Assembly: GCA_006969745.1 (NCBI GenBank)
Contig: CP030886.1
Coordinates: forward strand, 1,833,234-1,897,233
Length of the DNA: 64,000 nt
Reading direction: 5' to 3'
From: Cytophagaceae bacterium
GTDB lineage: Bacteria > Bacteroidota > Bacteroidia > Cytophagales > Cyclobacteriaceae
Positions within the stretch are counted from its first letter, which is position 1; each line of letters begins with the position of its first letter. The notes below the pieces were generated by a model. The model was not told the origin of the DNA. It did not search any database and saw nothing but the letters and a program-made list of their open reading frames with translations. The translations under genes were made by a program, and so were the position numbers. This document shows positions 1 to 10,300 of this stretch, piece by piece.

Positions 1-1320
1 AATTTTGGGGAATCTCGCCATTAAGCGGGGCATTATACCAATTTCATCTATAACAAAAGTTGGATCAGCTTTTTGAAAAAGCATAAAGATATTGCCGGCA
101 GATCCATAAAAATCCAGGCCTTGGAATGCTCGAATGGCCAGATGTTGGTTGAAACAAGGCGTATTAATCTTGTGATCCAGATAATAATTCAAATTGCTAT
201 CTAATACCATTGTGCCTTCTGTTGTTTCTTCCTTTTCTATGACCTTTAAGGATTCGGTATAATTTTGATAAACATAGGTCGAGTAGAACAAGAGACCAAA
301 AATCAAGAGACCCGGCATTATCATCTGAAATATTCGTCTTCTAACCAAAATAAAATAGTGCGTCCAGAAGTATGCAATGACTGGGACAATGAATGCCAGC
401 TCTAAAAGAGTTTTTTCATTGGACAAAAAGAAAGTGGCAATACCTCCAAAAAACATCAGCCAAATGACCTGTTGGATTTTCTGCTGAAAATTGGTAAGCC
501 TTGCGGAACCAAATGTCTTCAATACAGAAAGGAAAAATATTGTGACCAATCCAGCTGAAATAATGGACATCTCGCTAATTGACAGTGCGGACCTGCTTTC
601 CATTAGCAAATTCTGAATCAAATACATATCTACAAAAACCAGGAAGTCACCTCGCCAGTAGAAGTAAAGCGCACACATTGAAAATGCCAGCAAAAAACTA
701 AATAAATACAAAGTCAGCCTTCTCGTAGCAGCGGTAGAAAACAAAATCAAAGCAAAAAGAAAAACGAGGAAAAATACCATAGACGGCAAGTAGATCATGG
801 TTGCTACACCTATGTATATCCCGGAGTTTAGGAACAACTCATCGGTCACTTGATTGTCGATTCGGCGTAGCACATTTCGAAGTGCCAAAAGGATGAAGGT
901 CAGACTCAGAAGCTGTGGTGAGAGAGTCATGAAATCAGGAACTGACACCATCAAAATCATGTATAAAAAAGCGGGCAAATAGCTATTTTCATCGTATGCT
1001 TTATTCTTAAGCAATAGCTGATTGAAAATGCCTGCTTGAAAAATAATAAGTATCGAACTAAGGCCGTAGTGAACAAATGCGCTTCGTCCGAAAATGAGCG
1101 TGAGGTACTTATAAATGAATACAGCAATTGGACCTGTATAATCAAAGGTTTCACTATACATTGTAAATCCCTGGTTCAGCCACTCGCCCAATAGGAGCCA
1201 TTTCAGCTCATAATAAGACGTCCCATCCATGAAAAAACTCTGAGTAATGCGGATAATCACCATCAAAACAAATATGATGGCCAGTCTGTACGGATCGTTT
1301 ATTCTAAAAAAACGTAACAA
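1..1320 (-). CDS. Multi-pass membrane protein, GT-C/DUF6427-like (3' end outside window)
   Basis: The reverse strand reads open for 440 codons from position 1320 to the window edge. The first codon is TTG, directly preceded by an in-frame TAA, so TTG is the likely start; the N-terminus reads (M)LRFFRINDPYRLA. The protein has about nine to ten hydrophobic segments. An early loop (about residues 30-50) carries YELKWLLLGEWLNQG and DYTGPIAVFIYK, which resembles the first extracytoplasmic loop of GT-C type membrane glycosyltransferases and of the Bacteroidota DUF6427 family. No catalytic residues can be proven from sequence alone. The C-terminal part visible here is soluble (about residues 375-440) and the end lies beyond the window. 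It is divergent from rbfA with only 92 bases between the two starts. Family naming is from memory; membrane topology is the safe part. Confidence 0.7.
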   Translation of the reverse strand, partial: MLRFFRINDPYRLAIIFVLMVIIRITQSFFMDGTSYYELKWLLLGEWLNQGFTMYSETFDYTGPIAVFIYKYLTLIFGRSAFVHYGLSSILIIFQAGIFNQLLLKNKAYDENSYLPAFLYMILMVSVPDFMTLSPQLLSLTFILLALRNVLRRIDNQVTDELFLNSGIYIGVATMIYLPSMVFFLVFLFALILFSTAATRRLTLYLFSFLLAFSMCALYFYWRGDFLVFVDMYLIQNLLMESRSALSISEMSIISAGLVTIFFLSVLKTFGSARLTNFQQKIQQVIWLMFFGGIATFFLSNEKTLLELAFIVPVIAYFWTHYFILVRRRIFQMIMPGLLIFGLLFYSTYVYQNYTESLKVIEKEETTEGTMVLDSNLNYYLDHKINTPCFNQHLAIRAFQGLDFYGSAGNIFMLFQKADPTFVIDEIGIMPRLMARFPKI

Positions 1321-1412
1321 TTAATGTTGATTATCAGGGTTTATTTCAGATTAACTCGAAATTAGATTATTTGGTCAAACCCCTTACAGATTATCTTAGG
1401 ATATTTGCAGAT

Positions 1413-1775
1413 ATGGAAAGTAAGCGGCAGATAAAATACGGAAAACAACTTCAAAAAGACCTTGCCGGAATATTTCAGCAAGATCCAACACACTATTTTG
1501 GATCTACACTGGGTACAATTACAGGAGTTACGGTCTCGCCAGACCTGGGTTTGGCACGCGTGCATCTCAGTATTTTTCCCATCAGCAAGGCAGAGGAGGT
1601 TTTCGAACACCTGAATTCGATCAAAAGTGAAATACGATTGAAGCTGGGGAAAAAGATTGGAAGCCAGGTGCGAATCATCCCTGAGCTGGCTTTCTTTCAC
1701 GACGATACAGAAGAAAAAGCCTCAAAAATTGACACCCTGATCAATAAACTAAATATTCCGCCCGAAGAAGAATGA
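1413..1775 (+). CDS. rbfA: 30S ribosome-binding factor RbfA
   Basis: The product is about 120 residues and starts MESKRQIKYGKQLQKDL, the usual RbfA N-terminus. An upstream in-frame TTG at 1371 would add 14 residues that do not fit the family, so ATG 1413 is preferred. The central KH-like fold is recognisable through ITGVTVSPDLGLARVHLSIF and the later QVRIIPELAFFHDDTEEKASKID, matching the family pattern of a Pro-x-Leu-x-Phe-x-x-Asp strand followed by a helix. RbfA binds the 30S subunit during late maturation and cold adaptation. It overlaps the next gene by four bases (ATGA), so the two are probably co-translated. That rbfA sits next to an FtsX/LolE-type permease in many Bacteroidota is recalled knowledge. 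Confidence 0.95.
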   Translation: MESKRQIKYGKQLQKDLAGIFQQDPTHYFGSTLGTITGVTVSPDLGLARVHLSIFPISKAEEVFEHLNSIKSEIRLKLGKKIGSQVRIIPELAFFHDDTEEKASKIDTLINKLNIPPEEE

Positions 1776-2998
1776 ACTTCCCTTTCTTCATAGCGCGCAA
1801 ATATTTTCTCTCAGGTAAGAAGAAAAATTTCATTAATGTCATTTCGATCATATCTATGGTGGTGGTGGCAATAGGTACAATGTGCTTAATAATTGCCTTG
1901 TCGGTATTCAATGGCCTGGAAGGGCTTCTTCGGTCGATGTATGGACATTTTGATCCTGATATTGTAATCACACCAGCCACAGGCAAATCATTCGAATTAG
2001 ATTCTTCTTACGTGCTAAAAATACGCGAAACCGAAGGTGTTTTAGGCGTATCAGAGGTCGTGGAAGACAATGTATTGGTCCAATATAAAGATGCCCAGCG
2101 ATTAGTGAGAATGAAAGGTGTAAGTAGAGATTTTGATGAATTTAGTGGTATCCGAAATGTGATGGTAGCCGGCCAATTTCCATTGGTTCGTGATAGCATC
2201 GGCTATGCGCTGATTGGTCGAGGTGTTCAATATGATCTTTCGCTAAGCTTAAAAAATGATTTCTACGTACTGCAGATGTACTATCCAAAAGATGTAGGGC
2301 CAGGTGTAGTAAACCCCTCACGGATGTATAATATACTAAACATAAATCCGGGCGGGATATTCGCAATCGAAAAGTACTATGATGACAATTATGTTTTTGT
2401 CCCGGTAGAATTTGCCAAAAATCTACTTAGCTATGGAAATAGGATTACGTCTTTTGATGTTTACCTCACCCAAGATGCAAATCCCGGGGATGTAAAAGAA
2501 ATACTTCAATCTTCCTTAGGTACAAGCTTCAATGTACGCCTTGGTGAGGAATTACATAGCGATTTATATAAGGTGCTAAAAGTAGAAAAGCTATTCGTTT
2601 TTCTGATCCTTGTAGCGATTATAGGTATTGCTTCTATTAACATTTTCTTTTCCTTGACAATGCTCGTAATTGAAAAGAAAAAAGACATTTCAGTGCTATT
2701 CGCACAAGGTGCCTCATCTCAGCTCATTCGTAATATCTTTCTGTATGAGGGCTGCATCGTAGCCTTCACCGGAGCAGCTGTTGGGTTAATATTGGGTGTA
2801 GGTTTAAGTCTTATTCAGGAGCATTTTGGACTTGTTGGCATGGGGATGAATTCTGCTATTGTCAATAGCTATCCTGTTGAAATAGTCTTCAGTGATGTAC
2901 TATTCACAGTTATTGCCATAATTATCATTACGCTACTGGCATCAATAAAACCGGCGATTAAGGCTGCAAAATCATTTTCTACACATACTTTACAATAA
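1772..2998 (+). CDS. LolC/LolE-type ABC transporter permease (FtsX/MacB family)
   Basis: A 408-residue inner-membrane protein with the four-helix LolC/E layout. It has a short cytoplasmic N-terminus (MNFPFFIARKYFLSGKKK), TM1 at about residues 20-46, and a periplasmic domain to about residue 265. TM2-4 at about 268-400 contain the FtsX-type stretch VIEKKKDISVLFAQGASS. Family members extract lipoproteins from the inner membrane or act as mechanotransmission permeases together with a LolD-type ATPase. No ATPase is encoded beside it, which is common in Bacteroidota where the partner is unlinked. The start ATG overlaps the rbfA stop by four bases. Which LolC or LolE role it plays cannot be decided here. 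Confidence 0.88.
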   Translation: MNFPFFIARKYFLSGKKKNFINVISIISMVVVAIGTMCLIIALSVFNGLEGLLRSMYGHFDPDIVITPATGKSFELDSSYVLKIRETEGVLGVSEVVEDNVLVQYKDAQRLVRMKGVSRDFDEFSGIRNVMVAGQFPLVRDSIGYALIGRGVQYDLSLSLKNDFYVLQMYYPKDVGPGVVNPSRMYNILNINPGGIFAIEKYYDDNYVFVPVEFAKNLLSYGNRITSFDVYLTQDANPGDVKEILQSSLGTSFNVRLGEELHSDLYKVLKVEKLFVFLILVAIIGIASINIFFSLTMLVIEKKKDISVLFAQGASSQLIRNIFLYEGCIVAFTGAAVGLILGVGLSLIQEHFGLVGMGMNSAIVNSYPVEIVFSDVLFTVIAIIIITLLASIKPAIKAAKSFSTHTLQ

Positions 2999-3020
2999 GA
3001 CCACAAACTCTTCACATTTC

Positions 3021-3054
3021 TTGCCATCAGGCAGTCATATTTTTACTATTTTCG
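3021..3054 (+). promoter_or_regulatory. Possible Bacteroidota-type promoter for the SNF2 gene
   Basis: A TTG at 3021-3023 and TATTTTCG at 3047-3054 are 23 bases apart. They resemble the -33 TTG / -7 TAnnTTTG pair with one mismatch in the -7 box. The GTG start lies 25 bases downstream. The match is weak and could be chance. Confidence 0.3.
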
Positions 3055-3078
3055 AAGTTTACCTGATTTCAAAAATCT

Positions 3079-5991
3079 GTGAAAGTTTCACCAGACCAGC
3101 CATTTCAACTAATCTACTCGCTGTACGAACACGAGTACCTGGGATTTCTAATCGAATCGTTTGTTGTACAACTCAACGACAAAGGACAGCTTAGCTACTC
3201 GCATCAAAACATTTCTTCCAAGAACGCAGAGGAGTTTAGTTCCGGGCTTGACGATAACGACTACAAGATCATCAAGCACATGGATCAAATTCAACAAGAT
3301 CAGGTCGCTCATCACTTTCAAAAGAAGAAGCAAAAGCCTGAAGAATTTTTTCTTAAAACTTTTGATAAAGAGACCGGCGATAAAGTACTTCAAGGTGAAA
3401 TAGAAGCATACATAGAGAGGCGAAGGTCACAAATACTTTCCTTGATTAATGGAAAAAGGCTATTCGAAATGGGCAAGGACGGTGAACCTGCGTGGAAAGA
3501 AATAGAGGTAGTGGATGAAAAGGCTACGATTCTTTTCCACTTCAGAAAAAATGAAGACAACACGCATTACTTTCCTACCATTAAGTTAAAAGGGGAAAAG
3601 GTAGAGTTTATTAATAATGACAGCTACTTGCTTTGTAAAGAGCCCGCCTGGTTAGTGGCCAACAATCAGTTGTTTACATTTAAAAAGCCTGTAAATGGCG
3701 GCAAGCTGAAGCCGTTTCTAAAAAAGAAATTCATTCTAATACCCAAGGATATAGAAGAGACTTACTACAAAAAATTTGTAGGTCCGCTTATCTCCGAATT
3801 TGATGTCTATGCCAAGGGGTTTGATATTGTCACTCACAAGCCAAAGCCTACCCCGAAGATTACCGTGAGTGAATTGCAGACCAGCAGGGCGACCACACTC
3901 TTTGATGATGGCGGCAATGCTCCGGCAGTGGAAAACGACAAATTGTTACTGGAGCTGTCCTTTGACTATGGCAAGCACAACTTCAATGCAGATAAGCTCA
4001 GCAAAGTGAGTGTATCAATGGAAAAAGAAGATGATACCTATACTTTTCATCGCATCAGCAGGGATCATGAGGGGGAGAAAGGAATCATTCAGCAACTAGC
4101 TAGCAATGGGCTTCAGCTTAGAAACTCCAGGGTAACACTACCGAAGACAACCGCATTTGATTGGATAGGTCGAAACAGTGATCTGCTCGAAGATTTCATT
4201 ATCAAACAAAACCAACAAGGAAAGAAATTCTTTGTAGGAGAATCTACCATCGATTTGGAAGTAAGCGAAGGAGTAGACTGGTTTGATCTTAAGGCCAAAA
4301 TTCGCTTTGGAGAATTTGAGGTCCCTTTCGAGGAGATTAGAAAATGCATCTTGAAGGGCAAAACGGAGGTGATGTTGCCCAATGGTGAGATCGGTGTGAT
4401 TCCTGAATCATGGATTACCAGATATAAAGACCTTTTTGCTTTTTCTTCTCAAAATGAAGATGGCATAACACTTAGTAAAATCCATGTATCGCTGGTTCAA
4501 GAGCTTAAAGAAGGAGAGCTCGCCAAGGTGACAATGGATAGAAAGCTGGAAAAACTTCTTTCATTTGAGAAGATGGAAGACTATCAAGTGCCTGGCTCAT
4601 TTAAGGGTGATTTGCGGCCATACCAGCTGGCTGGTTACAATTGGCTCAGGTTTTTGGAGGACTACAATTTTGGAGGTTGCCTTGCAGATGATATGGGTCT
4701 GGGTAAAACCATTCAGGCATTGGCATTATTGCAGCATCAAAAAAATGAAAACCCCGGAAGTACGAGTTTACTGGTAATGCCAACTTCTTTGCTTTACAAC
4801 TGGGAGATGGAAGCACAAAAATTTACTCCGGAACTTAAAATCCTCAACTATACCGGAATCAACCGGGTGAAAGACCACACACAGTTTTCGAAGTATGATA
4901 TCGTTATTACCAGTTATGGAACTACGCGTGTAGATTCAGAGATTTTGGCTGATTTTTACTTTAACTACATAATACTGGATGAATCACAGGCAATCAAAAA
5001 CCCCGACTCGCTGATATCCAAAAAAGTGAGGGAGCTCAAATCCCGCAGGAAGTTAATTCTTACGGGTACGCCTATAGAAAACAGCACACTAGATCTATGG
5101 TCTCAGATGAGCTTTCTCAATCCAGGACTTCTGGGAAATGAGGCATACTTCAAAAAGGCCTACCTCAAACCTATCGAGAAACAAAAAGATGAGCTTAAAA
5201 CCCGAAAGCTCAATTCGCTGATTAAGCCATTTTTGCTGAGGCGTGAAAAAAGCCAGGTTGCGGATGATCTTCCGGAAAAAGTGATCAATATCAGATACTG
5301 CGATATGTCTGACGAGCAGCGAGCAGTTTACGAGAAAGAAAAGAATGCATTCAGAAGCAAGATCATGGATGTGATTGAAACAGATGGTGTAAGTAAGTCT
5401 CACATGATATTATTGCAGGGATTGACCCAATTGAGGCAAATAGCCAATCATCCAAAAATGGTGGAACCAGAGTACGGAGATGGTTCCGGCAAGCTTGAAG
5501 CGGTAACCTATATGCTTGAAGATTCTATTTCCAAAGGGCATAAGGTTCTTATTTTTAGTCAGTTCGTAAAGCACTTGAAAATTGTTTCCGAATACCTTGA
5601 AGGACAAAGCTTGCCTTTTGCATATCTCGACGGATCTACAAAAGACCGACAGCATCAGGTGGAGCGATTTCAAAATGATCCTGAGGTATCCATATTTCTT
5701 ATTTCACTAAAAGCAGGTGGAACCGGACTTAATCTTACCAAAGCAGATTATGTATTCCTGCTGGATCCATGGTGGAATCCGGCCGTTGAGGCGCAGGCCA
5801 TCGATAGGGCTCACCGAATAGGACAGACCAAGAAGGTGTTTGCATATAAGTTTGTGAGTAGAGATACCATAGAAGAAAAGATCATCAAACTGCAACAACA
5901 CAAGCAGCAGTTGGCCTCAGATTTAATCTCAGTAGAAGAAAGTTTCGTAAAAAGCCTCTCACAAAGCGACATTCAAGATCTGTTTGACTAA
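3079..5991 (+). CDS. SNF2-family DEAD/DEAH-box helicase (RapA/HepA-like)
   Basis: A 970-residue SNF2/Swi2 ATPase read from a GTG start; no ATG start of suitable length exists upstream. The N-terminal ~500 residues are a lysine-rich, poorly conserved region typical of bacterial SNF2 proteins. The helicase core follows: motif I DDMGLGKT at 537-544, motif II DESQ at 634-637 (in place of DEAH, common in bacterial SNF2), motif III LTGTPIEN nearby, and motif VI AHRIGQ at 911-916 in the C-terminal RecA lobe. Such proteins translocate on double-stranded DNA and remodel protein-DNA complexes such as stalled RNA polymerase. The exact target is unknown. The gene stands alone, between the permease and an exported protease. 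There is no adjacent methylase or nuclease to suggest a defence system. Confidence 0.93.
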   Translation: MKVSPDQPFQLIYSLYEHEYLGFLIESFVVQLNDKGQLSYSHQNISSKNAEEFSSGLDDNDYKIIKHMDQIQQDQVAHHFQKKKQKPEEFFLKTFDKETGDKVLQGEIEAYIERRRSQILSLINGKRLFEMGKDGEPAWKEIEVVDEKATILFHFRKNEDNTHYFPTIKLKGEKVEFINNDSYLLCKEPAWLVANNQLFTFKKPVNGGKLKPFLKKKFILIPKDIEETYYKKFVGPLISEFDVYAKGFDIVTHKPKPTPKITVSELQTSRATTLFDDGGNAPAVENDKLLLELSFDYGKHNFNADKLSKVSVSMEKEDDTYTFHRISRDHEGEKGIIQQLASNGLQLRNSRVTLPKTTAFDWIGRNSDLLEDFIIKQNQQGKKFFVGESTIDLEVSEGVDWFDLKAKIRFGEFEVPFEEIRKCILKGKTEVMLPNGEIGVIPESWITRYKDLFAFSSQNEDGITLSKIHVSLVQELKEGELAKVTMDRKLEKLLSFEKMEDYQVPGSFKGDLRPYQLAGYNWLRFLEDYNFGGCLADDMGLGKTIQALALLQHQKNENPGSTSLLVMPTSLLYNWEMEAQKFTPELKILNYTGINRVKDHTQFSKYDIVITSYGTTRVDSEILADFYFNYIILDESQAIKNPDSLISKKVRELKSRRKLILTGTPIENSTLDLWSQMSFLNPGLLGNEAYFKKAYLKPIEKQKDELKTRKLNSLIKPFLLRREKSQVADDLPEKVINIRYCDMSDEQRAVYEKEKNAFRSKIMDVIETDGVSKSHMILLQGLTQLRQIANHPKMVEPEYGDGSGKLEAVTYMLEDSISKGHKVLIFSQFVKHLKIVSEYLEGQSLPFAYLDGSTKDRQHQVERFQNDPEVSIFLISLKAGGTGLNLTKADYVFLLDPWWNPAVEAQAIDRAHRIGQTKKVFAYKFVSRDTIEEKIIKLQQHKQQLASDLISVEESFVKSLSQSDIQDLFD

Positions 5992-6068
5992 TTTTTATTG
6001 TTCAAATAAGGGTTGGATTTTATCCATGTTGTTAGATGAGTGTAATTCATTACATAAGAGACTTTCCA

Positions 6069-7313
6069 ATGCGAAATCCGATAATAAGTCTGATTGCTTT
6101 CATCTTGGTTATTAATACCTGCCTTTGCTCTACCGCCTCCGGACAGAAGGAATTTGGATTTAAAATGCCTCCAAAGACCCGGAAAATTGAAATTCCTTTC
6201 GAGCAGCACAATAATTTGATCGTAATACCGGTAACCATTAACCGATTTCTTACGCTCAAATTCATTCTCGATACGGGTGTAGAAAATGCAATCCTTACAG
6301 AGCGGCTTTATGCTGATATACTTGAGCTAAACTACATTCGAGAAATAACGATAGATGGCCCTGGGCTCATCGATTCTGTTCAAGCTCTTATTGCAAATCA
6401 GGTGACCTTTGGGCTTCCCGGTGGGATAATCGGCCAAAATATGAACGTGCTGGTGCTCAAAGAGGATTACCTTAAACTTTCTGAAAACATTGGTGAAAAT
6501 GTCTATGGCATCATAGGCTATGATATCTTCTCAAGGTTCGTTGTAGAGATCAATTACGACAATAACATTCTTACCTTATACGATCCGGATAGATTTAAGC
6601 CAAACAAGAAGCAAGTAGAATTACCATTGCACATTAGAGGTTCTAAGCCGTTTATGAGTGCAACTATCAAGCAAGGGGAAGAGACTGCTTCACTAGATGT
6701 AATGGTGGACACCGGAGCCAGTCACGCTGCTCTCATTGATTATAATTATCTAAATGGGATTTCACTGCCAGATAAAACAATTGAAACAAGACTTGGCAGG
6801 GGAATTGCTGGCGATATACCCGGCTATCTTGGACGAATCGATCAGGTGACTATTGACAATTTTGATTTCAATGAAATGTTGGTTTCTGCACCCTTTGATG
6901 GAGCGTATAATAAAGTCATTAAAAGAGGTGCCAGGGTAGGTACATTTGGAGGAGAGCTTTTAAATAGATTCAATGTGACTTTCGACTACAAAAGACAGAA
7001 GGTTTATCTATCCGAAGGACATAGGTTTAGAGAGTCATTTGAATACGATATGAGCGGCATGTCATTAAATGCTGTAGGTGACGATTTGGATACTTTGAAA
7101 GTAGTGAATGTTCAAAAAGACGGACCTGCATACAAAGCCGATATCCACAAAGGAGATATCATTCACTCTATAAATGGTAAAAGCCTAAGGTATCATTCAC
7201 TTTCGGATATTTATGAAATACTCCAGGCAAGAGATGGAAAGATGATCAAGCTCAAGGTCCTCCGAGATGGAAAAAAAGAGAGTGTAAAATTTCGCTTAAA
7301 AAAGATAATCTAG
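6069..7313 (+). CDS. Exported aspartyl (retropepsin-like) protease with C-terminal PDZ domain
   Basis: About 414 residues. An ATG at 6036 is also in frame, but the one at 6069 directly precedes a clean signal peptide (MRNPIISLIAFILVINTCLC), so it is preferred. Two Asp-Thr-Gly motifs, DTGVENAIL (Asp ~68) and DTGASHAAL (Asp ~214), give the two lobes of a single-chain pepsin/retropepsin-like enzyme. The second matches the active-site consensus DTGAS well; the first has Val-Glu after DTG, less usual but still with the catalytic Asp. A PDZ domain (about 333-414, with DGPAYKADIHKGDIIHSING) ends the protein. Comparable aspartyl protease-PDZ proteins are frequent in Bacteroidota. Location is probably periplasmic or outer-membrane associated. 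Substrate unknown. Confidence 0.85.
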   Translation: MRNPIISLIAFILVINTCLCSTASGQKEFGFKMPPKTRKIEIPFEQHNNLIVIPVTINRFLTLKFILDTGVENAILTERLYADILELNYIREITIDGPGLIDSVQALIANQVTFGLPGGIIGQNMNVLVLKEDYLKLSENIGENVYGIIGYDIFSRFVVEINYDNNILTLYDPDRFKPNKKQVELPLHIRGSKPFMSATIKQGEETASLDVMVDTGASHAALIDYNYLNGISLPDKTIETRLGRGIAGDIPGYLGRIDQVTIDNFDFNEMLVSAPFDGAYNKVIKRGARVGTFGGELLNRFNVTFDYKRQKVYLSEGHRFRESFEYDMSGMSLNAVGDDLDTLKVVNVQKDGPAYKADIHKGDIIHSINGKSLRYHSLSDIYEILQARDGKMIKLKVLRDGKKESVKFRLKKII

Positions 7314-7329
7314 CGTTTGATTTGGCCAA

Positions 7330-7358
7330 TAAAATAAGGGGTGACTCTCGCCACCCCT
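7330..7358 (-). terminator. Hairpin terminator downstream of the giant surface-protein gene
   Basis: A perfect 7-base stem (7337-7343 with 7352-7358, aggggtg/cacccct) encloses an 8-base loop. Read on the minus strand, the stem is followed by TTATTTTATT, a weak U-tract. This fits termination of the giant gene, which ends at 7378. On the plus strand no T-run follows. Confidence 0.55.
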
Positions 7359-7377
7359 CCGATTAAGTGATTAGGAA

Positions 7378-10300
7378 TTAATCTTTAACCATCACCCGGA
7401 AGCTAACCACATTATCCTGTGGGCTTTCGCGATCATAGAACCTTAGTATATAGATACCCTCTTCAAAATCTGTTACATCAATTCTTAGCTGTCCGTCAAA
7501 TCCGTTTCGTAAATCTTCAGACCATTTGGTGTTTCCTGCCAGATCAACAAGCTGGGCAGTTACATCTCCGGATTTTAAATGACGGTATCTGATATTCAAA
7601 TACTCGCTGGATGGATTTGGATATATCTCCAGATCTTTGAAATACTCAAGTATCACACCAAGCACAGCTTCAATACTTATTTCAATGCCGTCTTCCGTTG
7701 CAAAAGCCTGCAATTTGAAATCTGTATCGCTAACACCAGCTTCGCCCACCTCAAACTCAACAAAAGACGAATCGTCTAATGGAATACCTGGATATTCTAC
7801 GAAGAATCTGTAGGTACCTTGAGGCAGGAATCCAAACTGGAACTCTCCATTGTCGTCAGTTTCACCGTACGCTATGAGTTCAAATTCATCATCATTTTGA
7901 CCTGTTCTTCCACCTGATCTTTTTCTTCTAAGTCCACATTTTCTTTTTGCAGCCCTTCTTCTTGCATCTACTCTACCCGCATCATCACCAAAATCCTCTT
8001 CTATCAACACATCGAGGTTACCATCTCCGTCTCCCGGTCCAAGCACTGGAGGAACCTCTGTCATTCTAATAGTGAGCAATGAGTCATTTCGCAATAAAAT
8101 AACCTCGGCTTCTTCCCACTGAAACGCATCTCCAAAATATGTTGGGATAAACGCATCTCCATTTTCAGGGTCGATACCACACAGGTAGTCCCCAAGCACC
8201 ACATTCGTAAATACGAACTCACCGGAAACATTGGCTGCACTTTCGAGGGTATCATATCCTTGAGTTCTTCTTATAGCCTCTAACAAGGCACCATCGAACG
8301 ACTCGTTGGTTAGAAGCACATCATCAGAATCTGTAAGCCTCATGACAATGTCTGCAACAGCCAAAACATCTTGCGCGTCAATGTCAATCGTAAGGCCCGG
8401 AACAAGCGAGCTGGTAACTTCCGCTCGGAATGTTCCCATATTGTCATAGTCAATAGCCAATATTACGTTGGTGGCACCATTTACTATAAAATCGTCTCCT
8501 GAAGCTATTTGTGAGTCATTTCTGAACCATGTATAGACATTATTGCTTCCTCCTGTGGATACCGATAAGGTGTAGTCTGTATTATATCGAACCTCTGTTG
8601 CTTGAGCTTCAGCTTCGTTAAACTGAACGCTCGCTTGATTTGAATAATCTAAAGTGGTAATTCCAACCAAAGGCTCCAAATCATCAAACTCCAGCTGGTT
8701 GGCGCTCACATTCAAATCGTTGATTGTGGTAGCAGAGTAATCCATCAAACCAGTGATGTCATTATTTGAAACGTTCATCTGAAGCAAGTTGGTAAGACCG
8801 CCAACAGCTCCAGCTGTAAATGGATTGGGCATATCTCCTGCTGCACTTGTGCCGTTAATGTCCACCACTTCTACTCTTGTCCTATTTGCGGCATCCAGAT
8901 TCACACCTATCCAATCTCGTAATCTATCTGTCTCCCAATTCAGACTTTGAGGATTTATAGCATCATAGATTTGACGAAGAGCAACAGAATCTGCCAGTGT
9001 TTCGGCATCAACTATCGTTTTAACAACTGTCGTGTTAGAATTAGCTGAAACTTGTGAGGAGGTATTTACCAACCTAACTCGGTAATAGTACTCCGATGAG
9101 AAGTCAAGGTTGTCAACTGTGATACTTGTCGCCACAATTTGAGTGCCTTGGAAGCCTGAGACAAACGTAGAAAAATCAGCTACTGTAGATACATCGATCT
9201 GATAGGTTTGAACGTCTAACCCTTCACTCCAACGTGCCGTAAAGCTTGTTGAAGTTATATCTTCAGCAGGCAGCGTCACTACAGTTTGGCTGATGATCAA
9301 TTCATCCGACGTGCCATCAGTGCCAATATTTCCAGATTGGTCGGTGGCTGTCGCAATTACGTCATAAGTCGCATCAGCAAGACTTGTAATCTGACCTGCA
9401 GCAAGTGTCCAGGTACCATCTGCATTATTGGTAGCTGCATAGTTGCTGCCATCTACTTCAATGTCGATGGTCGCGTTCGCATCATCTATCGTTCCAGTCA
9501 GTTGCGGGCTAGTAATGGAAGTAGCGTATGTATCAATTGTGATTGTTGGATTCTCCGTATCAATGTTAAATACATCTGCTGCATCGTAAGTACTCATGAG
9601 ATTTCCGGCAGCATCCTGTGCATCATTTACTCGCACATCAATATTTGACAACAATTCATCCACATCGCTTATGAGGTAAGAACCCGTAAAGTTGAGGTTA
9701 TCATCCCACAAGCCTCCACTATATGTAAGGGTGTTTGAAGGATCTTCTACAGGGAACGATATGGTTGGATCAATACCTGTATCCATCGCCTCATCAAATG
9801 TAATAGTGATATCAAGCTGTGTATCTCCATCTATAATTGTTCCTAGACTTGGAGACAAGTTGGTAACATTTGGAGGTGTGATATCAGCACCGGTCGTTGT
9901 GAAATTGATCGGGTTATTGGTTTCAGTAGAAACATTGTATAGCTCCGATCCTGGATTCCCATAAAACTCAACCGCTGCAACAGTATATTGGGAGGATGAG
10001 TTTAATCCTGTGACTGAAACTGAGGTACCGGTACCTACATATACGACATGCCAACCTCCTCCAATGTCATCTCCAGCTCCGAATACAGTATTAGCTATAT
10101 AAGTGGTGTTGTCGATAGGAGCTGGGAACGGATCGGTCCCCTCATACATCGCAACTACTGTTCCCCATCCATTTCCAAAGGTCCATGATAAATCAACAGA
10201 ATTGTCCATGATGTTGGAAGCAATGATGTTTGAGGCTTGCTGAGAAGGAGCCGCGGGTATTCCTACGCCCGTCACATCGAAGGTATAAAAACCTTCATCC

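Noticed and set aside
3079-5991. SNF2 helicase considered as part of a defence island
   Set aside because: No nuclease, methyltransferase or DISARM-like companion lies nearby. The neighbours are a permease and an exported protease.
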